Positions 1-4,845 of a stretch of 6,010 bases of DNA are shown here, piece after piece (position 1 is the first letter of the stretch; each line of letters opens with the position of its first letter). Below the pieces are notes generated by a model. The model saw nothing but the letters and a program-made list of their open reading frames with translations, had not been told where the DNA came from and made no database searches. Source of the DNA: Comamonadaceae bacterium (GTDB lineage: Bacteria; Pseudomonadota; Gammaproteobacteria; Burkholderiales; Burkholderiaceae_C). The stretch is from the NCBI GenBank assembly GCA_947478935.1, contig CANJXV010000160.1, positions 1 through 6,010 of the forward strand. Direction: 5' to 3'. A program made the position numbers and the translations under genes.

Positions 1-2
1 AA

Positions 3-578
3 AAAAAGCTGGCCGAGGGCGCGCCCTGCGACCTGTTGATACTGACGCGGCCACTGATCGCGCAATTGATGCAGGCAGGCACCGTGCGGCCCGATGGCAT
101 CACTGATCTGGGTACGGTCAAGACCGGTATTGCGGTCAAACAAGGCACCATGCTGCCGCCAGTGCATGACGCCGATAGCCTGCGCGCAGCGCTGCTGGCC
201 GCAGATGCGATCTACATGCCCGATCCGCAATTGGCCACGGCCGGTATCCATTTCAAAAAAGTAATGCAGCAACTCGGGATAGAGGATACCGTGGCAGCGC
301 GCGTGCGGCCTTTCCCCAATGGCAATGCGGCGATGACAGCCATGGCTGCCAGCGCTGACGCCCACCCGATAGGCTGCACACAAGTGACAGAAATTTTGAT
401 CACGCAAGGCGTGCAACTGGTGGCCGATTTACCGTCGGCATTTGAGTTGGCAACGGTCTATACCGCCGGGGTCTGCAGCGCCGCGCAGCGCCGGGTTTCA
501 GCGCATTTGCTGATGCGCTTGCTCAGCGATGACGAACATGCCGCCATGCGGCGTGAGAGTGGGTTTTTGCCTTTGTAA
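3..578 (+). CDS. ModA-like periplasmic substrate-binding protein, 3' part only
   Basis: This is the last 191 codons of a gene that begins left of the window. The frame is open from base 3 and ends at TAA 576-578. The visible protein resembles the second half of molybdate-type substrate-binding proteins (COG0725, SBP_bac_11-like). Its features are a CDLLILTRPLIAQLMQAG segment (compare 'ADVVILSDPALDALIAAG' in relatives), a GTVKTGIAVKQG strand, a YMPDPQLATAGIHFKKV segment and a C-terminal helical stretch with RLLSDDEHAAMR. In this family the protein binds an oxyanion or small ligand in the periplasm and delivers it to an ABC permease. The N-terminal signal peptide and the first ligand-binding loop are outside the window, so the ligand cannot be read. 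Many Burkholderiales homologues are orphan substrate-binding proteins with no permease beside them, and no permease is visible here. A TTG codon at 36 lies inside the domain and is not a credible start. Family assignment is fairly sure; molybdate specificity is not. Confidence 0.8.
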   Translation, partial: KKLAEGAPCDLLILTRPLIAQLMQAGTVRPDGITDLGTVKTGIAVKQGTMLPPVHDADSLRAALLAADAIYMPDPQLATAGIHFKKVMQQLGIEDTVAARVRPFPNGNAAMTAMAASADAHPIGCTQVTEILITQGVQLVADLPSAFELATVYTAGVCSAAQRRVSAHLLMRLLSDDEHAAMRRESGFLPL

Positions 579-579
579 T

Positions 580-1431
580 CTAGCCGCCGAAGCTGCCGTG
601 GCGGCCCTGCCCGTCCGCAAAACGGCCAGCGCCTTGCAAGCCTTCTGCGATACAGGCTTTCCCGCGCAGCCACTCTTGGTGCAACGCGTGGTGCAGGGGC
701 AAGTCCCATTGCTGGTAGGCGCTCATGCGGTCGGCGTTCATGGTGGCTTGGGGGAAGCCGGCTAATTGTTCGGCCAGGGCCAGCGCCGCATCCAGTGCGC
801 CACCCGTGGGCACCACGCGGTTAGCCAGGCCCATGGCCAATGCTTCGGATGCTTGTACTTTACGCCCGGTCAAAATCAAGTCCATGGCGTGGCCCATGCC
901 GATAAGTCGGGGCAGGCGCACCGTGCCGCCGTCTATCAAAGGCACACCAAAGCGGCGGCAAAACACGCCGAAATAAGCATCCTCCTCCATCACCCGCATA
1001 TCGCACCACAGCGCCAACTCCATGCCCCCCGCGACGGCGGCCCCGCTTACCGCAGCGATCACCGGTTTGGACAAAAGCAGGCGCGAAGGGCCCATGGGGC
1101 CTAGCGGTGCGTTGGTGGGTGCGGCCTCTAATTGCGCGCCGGAAAGTGGCTCGAAATCCATATTCGTTAAGACGCCCGGGCCGCCCTCGTCACGGGCCAT
1201 GCGCGCACCGGCCTTCAAATCCCAGCCGGCGCAAAAATGTCCATGGGCGCCATGAAACACCGCGACTTTGGCATCGGCGTCTTCCTCAAACGCGATAAAC
1301 GCGGCGTACAGGGCGCGGGCGGTGTCGGCATCCACGGCGTTGCGTACATCCGGGCGCGAGAGTGTGATGACGGTGATCGCGCCGTGGCGGCTGCTGCTGA
1401 CGGACGGGGCCCGGGAATCGGTGGGGTGCAT
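580..1431 (-). CDS. crotonase/enoyl-CoA hydratase-isomerase family protein
   Basis: A 283-residue protein of the usual length for a single-domain crotonase. The family binds acyl-CoA thioesters and stabilises an enolate in an oxyanion hole, doing hydration, isomerisation or related steps of fatty-acid and carboxylic-acid breakdown in the cytosol. Visible marks are the N-terminal ITVITLSRPDVRNAVD strand, the first oxyanion-hole motif HFCAGWDLKAG (about 65-75), the second SGAAVAGGMELALWCD (about 129-144), and the FGVFCRRFGVPLIDGGTVRL segment (154-173) before LPRLIG. Glu138 in GGME matches the first catalytic Glu of rat hydratase (Glu144). The place of the second (Glu164) is Cys158, with an Asp at 167, so a classical hydratase reaction is uncertain. 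The ATG at 1431 is preferred to an in-frame GTG nine codons upstream because an AAGGA motif sits five bases before it. The gene ends one base from the stop of the opposing upstream gene. The substrate is unknown. Confidence 0.9.
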   Translation of the reverse strand: MHPTDSRAPSVSSSRHGAITVITLSRPDVRNAVDADTARALYAAFIAFEEDADAKVAVFHGAHGHFCAGWDLKAGARMARDEGGPGVLTNMDFEPLSGAQLEAAPTNAPLGPMGPSRLLLSKPVIAAVSGAAVAGGMELALWCDMRVMEEDAYFGVFCRRFGVPLIDGGTVRLPRLIGMGHAMDLILTGRKVQASEALAMGLANRVVPTGGALDAALALAEQLAGFPQATMNADRMSAYQQWDLPLHHALHQEWLRGKACIAEGLQGAGRFADGQGRHGSFGG

Positions 1432-1435
1432 GAAT

Positions 1436-1441
1436 TTCCTT
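1436..1441 (-). promoter_or_regulatory. ribosome binding site fixing the crotonase start
   Basis: Read on the minus strand this is AAGGAA, with AAGGA ending five bases before the ATG at 1431-1429. The alternative GTG at 1458-1456 has no comparable purine run ahead of it and would place this site inside the coding region. This supports the shorter 283-residue protein. Confidence 0.6.
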
Positions 1442-1483
1442 AAAAAGGGGCTAGGCACATAGAGAATATCCGCATTAGTCCAG

Positions 1484-1578
1484 GCCCGTCATTGCGAGCG
1501 CTGCGAAGCAATCCATGGTGGCTTGCCAAGCTTGCGCTGATGGATCGCCGCGTCGCTTCGCTCCTCGCGATGACGGGC
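1484..1578. repeat. intergenic palindromic repeat, full copy
   Basis: An imperfect inverted repeat of about 95 bases. The left arm (1484-1515) begins GCCCGTCATTGCGAG. The right arm (1541-1578) ends CTCGCGATGACGGGC, whose complement matches the left end at 14 of 15 bases. The inner ends ATCCAT (1511-1516) and ATGGAT (1540-1545) also pair, leaving a loop of about 23 bases. The right arm recurs at 2442-2480 and, degenerate, at 4744-4777. It lies in the 277-base gap between the divergent crotonase and TPR genes. This is the form of a non-autonomous dispersed repeat (REP/MITE-like) of a kind often seen between genes in betaproteobacteria. I see no target-site duplication and no coding content. No convincing sigma-70 promoter stands out in the rest of this gap. 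Confidence 0.8.
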
Positions 1579-1697
1579 TCATGCAGACCTTCCTTAGGTC
1601 CCGGACAAAGCTGGCAATAGCCTTACGAAATGTCAATTTAACAGAGTGGCTTGCAGGTTTTGCAGCGCCTCGGGTAAGCTTGTCTTTTCCATTTCCC

Positions 1698-1702
1698 GGA
1701 GA
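1698..1702 (+). promoter_or_regulatory. ribosome binding site deciding a GTG start
   Basis: GGAGA six bases ahead of GTG 1709-1711. It selects this start over an in-frame ATG at 1646, which would add 21 residues containing no signal-peptide logic. From the GTG, the protein begins directly with a good export signal. Confidence 0.6.
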
Positions 1703-1708
1703 CCTACC

Positions 1709-2386
1709 GTGTCAAGCTTGTTACGCTTTACCCTGCCCTCCCTCTTGCGCTTGGCTCTTGCCTTTGCGCTTAGCGCTATTCAACTCGCCCATGCAGCAAG
1801 CGAAGAAAAACTAAGCTACCAGCAAGCGCGCAAGGCCCTGGGTAATCCTGAGCCGCAGCGGCGCATCCATGGCATGTACCAATTGACCAAGCTTGGCACC
1901 GCCAAGGACGCGGACGCGGTGTATCCTTTGCTCGACGATGCCCAAGCCGAAGTGCGCCAAGTGGCACTGGCGACCGTATGGCAACTGTGGGGCAAATCGG
2001 GTGATGCGGCTATCGACAAGCTGTACCAGCAAGGCGTGGACAAAATGCGCTTTGGCGATACGGCTGGCGCCATCAAAGTGTTTAGCGACATCGTTGCCAA
2101 GCGGCCCGCATTTGCAGAGGCTTGGAACAAGCGCGCAACCATCTATTACATGGCGGGCGACTATGAGATGTCGATGCAAGATTGCGAAAAGGTGCTGGAG
2201 CTGACGCCGCAGCATTTCGGTGCTTTGGTGGGCTTTGCACAAATGCTGGCTGAGCGCTCGCAGCCGGAGCGCGCGCTTGCGCTGATGGAGCGTGCCAGCA
2301 AAGTCAATCCTTATTTAGCCAATGCCGAATTGATGATGGCGGCCTTGCGCATTCAAATTGAGAACAAGCGCAAAAATATGATTTGA
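1709..2386 (+). CDS. exported HEAT/TPR repeat protein
   Basis: A 225-residue protein starting at GTG with a well-placed GGAGA. Residues 1-29 form a signal peptide: a basic residue near the start, a long Leu/Ala-rich core, and a likely cleavage site AHA-A at 29/30. The mature protein begins ASEEKLSYQQARKALG. Residues about 48-98 look HEAT-like: paired helices RRIHGMYQLTKLG and AEVRQVALATVWQLWGKSG around YPLLDD, with the typical 'EVR..A' pattern. Residues about 101-203 hold three tetratricopeptide units: QGVDKMRFGDTAGAIKVFSD, then AWNKRATIYYMAGDYEMSMQ, then ALVGFAQMLAERSQPERALA. Each has the conserved small and aromatic residues and an inter-helix Gly or Arg. The protein is most likely periplasmic and binds a partner protein through the solenoid; no catalytic motif is present. 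It stands alone, divergent from the crotonase gene and convergent with the DUF1330 gene. The exact partner and role are unknown. The reading frame, repeat type and export signal are well supported. Confidence 0.88.
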   Translation: MSSLLRFTLPSLLRLALAFALSAIQLAHAASEEKLSYQQARKALGNPEPQRRIHGMYQLTKLGTAKDADAVYPLLDDAQAEVRQVALATVWQLWGKSGDAAIDKLYQQGVDKMRFGDTAGAIKVFSDIVAKRPAFAEAWNKRATIYYMAGDYEMSMQDCEKVLELTPQHFGALVGFAQMLAERSQPERALALMERASKVNPYLANAELMMAALRIQIENKRKNMI

Positions 2387-2441
2387 GTTTTCGCAGACTG
2401 CCATCGGCCTCTTTACATAAAAATCGGGATACGTCCGCCTT

Positions 2442-2480
2442 TGGATCGCCACGTCGCTGCGCTCCTCGCGATGACGGGCT
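2442..2480. repeat. half copy of the intergenic palindromic repeat
   Basis: This 39-base segment matches 1541-1579, the right arm of the full repeat, at 37 of 39 positions; the differences are G to A at position 10 and T to G at position 18. No matching left arm is found upstream: the bases before it (2387-2441) are unrelated. It sits in the 108-base spacer between the convergent TPR and DUF1330 genes. No hairpin followed by a T-run was found in the spacer. Confidence 0.75.
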
Positions 2481-2494
2481 GACGCTGACGCGCC

Positions 2495-2902
2495 CTAGGG
2501 CTTGACGGTTTCTATCAACACCTGCCCGGCCAAGCCGGCTTCGCGGTGGATATGGATGTCCGCATAGGCCTGCGAACCCGTAATAGCGGCCATGACTTTA
2601 AAAGAGGGGTACATCATGATCGCAACCTGGTCCCACTGCGCATCCCCACCGCCCACCAAGAGGCCGCGCACCTTGCCCACATAGACCAGCTTGCCACCCG
2701 CTTGCATCACCATGCCCGTCATGGCGCGGCCATAGATGCTATAGGCCTGCAGACCGGTCAAGTCACTTGGGCGACCATCGGCATAGACCGCTTTATCGCG
2801 AAACTTGAGCAAATTGAGCATGTATATCTCGCTACCATCGTCGCGCAGCAAGGCCGCCTTCATTTGCGCGGCGCTGGGGACTTGGGCGTTTTCAATCTGC
2901 AT
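2495..2902 (-). CDS. DUF1330 family protein (dimeric alpha/beta barrel fold)
   Basis: A 135-residue protein with no signal peptide or membrane segment, so probably cytosolic. It carries the DUF1330 pattern: YMLNLLKF (27-34) as the first strand, an AYSIYG helix start (53-58), GGKLVYVG (69-76), WDQVAIMMYPS (90-100) and the closing HREAGLAGQVLIETV (119-133). Members of this family adopt a ferredoxin-like dimeric barrel. Their biochemical role is mostly unestablished, so no reaction is assigned. The protein is longer than the minimal domain of about 95 residues because of a 25-residue N-terminal extension and a longer mid-section. The ATG is well supported by AAGGAG (2916-2911 on the minus strand) eight bases upstream. 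The gene is divergent from the sulfatase gene across 155 bases and convergent with the TPR gene. The stop TAG lies inside a perfect 10-base palindrome GCCCTAGGGC (2492-2501). Confidence 0.85.
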   Translation of the reverse strand: MQIENAQVPSAAQMKAALLRDDGSEIYMLNLLKFRDKAVYADGRPSDLTGLQAYSIYGRAMTGMVMQAGGKLVYVGKVRGLLVGGGDAQWDQVAIMMYPSFKVMAAITGSQAYADIHIHREAGLAGQVLIETVKP

Positions 2903-2984
2903 ACAAGTGTCTCCTTGGTGCCCGTCACGGGTCGTTCGTTTACATAGGCGAGGCCATAATACAAGAGGATTTAAGCATCGAGAT

Positions 2985-3005
2985 TTGCTGTAGCAACCAA
3001 TTGCT
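2985..3005. promoter_or_regulatory. operator-like cluster of TTGCT/AGCAA half-sites
   Basis: Within 21 bases the sequence reads TTGCT (2985-2989), AGCAA (2992-2996), TTGCT (3001-3005). The middle block is the exact complement of both flanking ones, so two overlapping perfect inverted repeats share it, with spacers of 2 and 4 bases. The cluster lies in the 155-base gap between the divergent DUF1330 and sulfatase genes, 52 bases before the sulfatase start. That is a natural place for a regulator of one or both genes. No regulator gene is in the window, and no strong sigma-70 promoter can be named with confidence in this gap. An AT-rich block around 2955-2962 could serve as a -10 on either strand but lacks a good -35. 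The role is inferred from position and symmetry only. Confidence 0.3.
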
Positions 3006-3057
3006 CATGGCGCGCGGCAGGTGCACATAGAACGCAATAAAAATGAGGAGTTAGAGC

Positions 3058-4722
3058 ATGATCAAACGCATAGCCATCGGACTACTGGCCTTCCTGCTGC
3101 TGGCGGGGGCCGGGTTGTATGCCATTGGCGGCGCCAGTGGCGCATTGCTTTTGTACGTGAAATTCGTGATGCGACAGAACTACGGGCCCACGCAGGAAGT
3201 GAACTGGAAAGCCGGTCCGGCGGACGCCGCAGCGAGCTCTGGCAAGCGCCCCCCCAATGTGATTTTGATCGTTGCCGATGACCTGGGCTTTAACGACATC
3301 ACCCTCAACGGCGGCGGCATCGCGGGCGGCAAAGTGCCCACGCCCCATATCGACAGCATCGCCCGCGAAGGCGTGGACTTTCGTAACGGCTATTCGGCCA
3401 ATGCCACCTGTGCACCCTCGCGCGCATCCATGATGACGGGGCGCTATGCCACGCGCTTTGGCTTTGAGTTCACGCCCACGCCCAAGCAGTTTATGAAGGT
3501 GATCACCAAGACCGAACCACGCGAAGGCTGGCCTGCCGCTGTGTACCACCCGGAGCGCGAAGCGGACCTGATTGCCTACGAAGACATGGGCCTGCCCACC
3601 ACCGAAATCACGATTGCCAAATTAATGCAGAGCACGGGTTATCACACCGTGCATCTGGGCAAATGGCATTTGGGCGATAGCCCCCAGTTCCGCTCGTATG
3701 CACATGGCTTTGATGAGTCGCTGTCACTGTTGCACGGAGGTTCGATGTTCCTGCCGGAAGACAGCCCCAACGTAGTGAACTCCAAGCAGGAGTTTGATTT
3801 GATAGATAAATTTCTCTGGGCCGCCGCGCCCTGGGGCATACGGCATAACGCTGGCGAAGTGTTTCAGCCGCCCAAGTACATGACCGATTACCTAACGGAC
3901 GAAGCCGTGAAGGTGGTGCAGGCCAATAAGAACCGGCCCTTTTTTATGTACCTGGCCTATAACGCGCCGCACACGCCTTTGCAGGCCACGCGCGAAGACT
4001 ATGACGCGCTGGGCTTTATTCCGGACCACACTATGCGTGTGTATGCCGCCATGATCCGCTCGCTAGATCGCAATATAGGGCGGGTCTTGCAGTCGCTCAA
4101 AGACCAAGGGGTGGACGACAACACGCTGGTGATTTTTACCAGTGACAACGGCGGTGCGCATTACATTGGCTTGGATGGCATCAACTCGCCCTATCGCGGC
4201 TGGAAAGCCACCTTCTTTGAAGGCGGTATCCATGTGCCTTTCTTTATGCGCTGGCCTGCAGGCATCCCCAAAGGTACGCAGGTAAATGCACCGGTAAACC
4301 ACTTCGATATTTTTTCGACGGCCGCAGCTGCAGCCGGAGTGACGGAACCCAAAGACCGGCCTATCGATGGCGTGAACCTGCTGCCCTATGCGCAAGGCAA
4401 AGCAGGCGGGCGCCCGCACGAGAGTATTTTCTGGCGCACCGACACCTACCGCGTGATGAGGTCAGGGGACTGGAAGTTGCAAGTCTCTGAGCAACCCAAA
4501 AAAGACTGGCTGTTTGACCTGGCCAAAGACCCTACCGAAAAGAATAACCTGGCCGCGTCTGACCCAGACCGCGTAGCGCGTATGAAGGTCGATTTGATGG
4601 CCTGGGACAAGACCCAAAGCAAACCCATGTGGCCCTCCCTGGGCGCGGGGCCGATTGCCATCGATAAAAACCTGAAGCAAAAATTAGGCGCTGGAGACGA
4701 ATACGTTTTTTACGGGAATTAA
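3058..4722 (+). CDS. membrane-anchored sulfatase (arylsulfatase A type)
   Basis: A 554-residue protein of the formylglycine-dependent sulfatase family, which hydrolyses sulfate esters. GAGGAG (3045-3050) lies seven bases before the ATG. Residues 1-4 are basic-polar and about 5-24 form a single hydrophobic helix, either an uncleaved anchor or a signal, so the catalytic domain is probably periplasmic. Catalytic marks are all present: VADDLG with Asp74-Asp75 for the metal; CAPSR at 118-122, where Cys118 would become formylglycine; GYHTVHLGKWHLG with Lys202 and His204; NAPHTPL with His305; SDNGG with Asp363-Asn364; and Lys383 in YRGWKATFFEGG. The C-terminal subdomain has DWKLQ and LFDLAKDPTEKNNLA, typical of the family. 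Cys-type maturation needs a formylglycine-generating enzyme or anSME, and neither is encoded here. The substrate cannot be read from sequence. An MFS transporter follows on the same strand after 123 bases. Confidence 0.95.
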   Translation: MIKRIAIGLLAFLLLAGAGLYAIGGASGALLLYVKFVMRQNYGPTQEVNWKAGPADAAASSGKRPPNVILIVADDLGFNDITLNGGGIAGGKVPTPHIDSIAREGVDFRNGYSANATCAPSRASMMTGRYATRFGFEFTPTPKQFMKVITKTEPREGWPAAVYHPEREADLIAYEDMGLPTTEITIAKLMQSTGYHTVHLGKWHLGDSPQFRSYAHGFDESLSLLHGGSMFLPEDSPNVVNSKQEFDLIDKFLWAAAPWGIRHNAGEVFQPPKYMTDYLTDEAVKVVQANKNRPFFMYLAYNAPHTPLQATREDYDALGFIPDHTMRVYAAMIRSLDRNIGRVLQSLKDQGVDDNTLVIFTSDNGGAHYIGLDGINSPYRGWKATFFEGGIHVPFFMRWPAGIPKGTQVNAPVNHFDIFSTAAAAAGVTEPKDRPIDGVNLLPYAQGKAGGRPHESIFWRTDTYRVMRSGDWKLQVSEQPKKDWLFDLAKDPTEKNNLAASDPDRVARMKVDLMAWDKTQSKPMWPSLGAGPIAIDKNLKQKLGAGDEYVFYGN

Positions 4723-4743
4723 TTGGCGCTGGGTACAAAGTCA

Positions 4744-4777
4744 TGGATTGCCGCAGGCGCAGGCCTCGCAAGGACGC
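4744..4777. repeat. degenerate copy of the intergenic palindromic repeat
   Basis: It begins TGGATTGCCGC and ends CCTCGCAAGGACG, matching both ends of the right arm at 1541-1578 with a shorter, altered middle. The middle contains a tandem GCAGGCGCAGGC (4753-4764). A left arm is not recognisable. It lies in the 123-base spacer between the sulfatase and transporter genes. The short AGGC-GCAG-GCCT hairpin within it and the T-run at 4786-4790 are too far apart and too weak to call a terminator. Confidence 0.5.
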
Positions 4778-4834
4778 AATATTGGTTTTTGCAGGCGTGC
4801 CTCAAAGAAGAATTTTGGCGCGGTGGGTCTGCTT

Positions 4835-4840
4835 CATAAT
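4835..4840 (+). promoter_or_regulatory. possible -10 element for a leaderless transporter mRNA
   Basis: CATAAT differs from the TATAAT consensus at one base and ends five bases before the GTG start at 4846. Transcription starting at the usual distance would place the first base of the mRNA at or next to the GTG, giving a leaderless transcript. That would fit the lack of any Shine-Dalgarno motif ahead of this start. The upstream -35 match is poor: TTGGCG (4815-4820) at only 14 bases spacing. Weak evidence. Confidence 0.2.
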
Positions 4841-4845
4841 GGCGC

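Noticed and set aside
1647..1665. Possible sigma-54 promoter (GG ... TTGCA) before the TPR gene
   Set aside because: The GG and GC are 12 bases apart rather than the required 10, and the TTGCAG-GTT-TTGCAG direct repeat explains the resemblance.
1651..1680. Possible sigma-70 promoter: TTGCAG, 18-base spacer, TAAGCT
   Set aside because: The -10 matches only three of six consensus bases; not strong enough to annotate.
1811..2242. A 143-residue minus-strand reading frame
   Set aside because: It is antisense to the TPR units of the exported repeat protein, with no motif of its own.
2492..2501. Perfect palindrome GCCCTAGGGC as a terminator
   Set aside because: It has no loop and no T-run on either strand. 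It overlaps the stop codon of the DUF1330 gene and may be chance.
2546..2947. A 133-residue plus-strand reading frame
   Set aside because: It is opposite the DUF1330 gene, which has matching family motifs and a strong Shine-Dalgarno site. The plus-strand product is His/Arg-rich and unlike any family I recognise.
3082..3549. A 155-residue minus-strand reading frame
   Set aside because: It is antisense to the conserved catalytic part of the sulfatase, including the CAPSR codons. Its composition is shadow-like and it has no start-site support.
4748..4790. Intrinsic terminator after the sulfatase
   Set aside because: The best stem is four base pairs, and the T5 run lies about 20 bases beyond it, separated by unpaired sequence.
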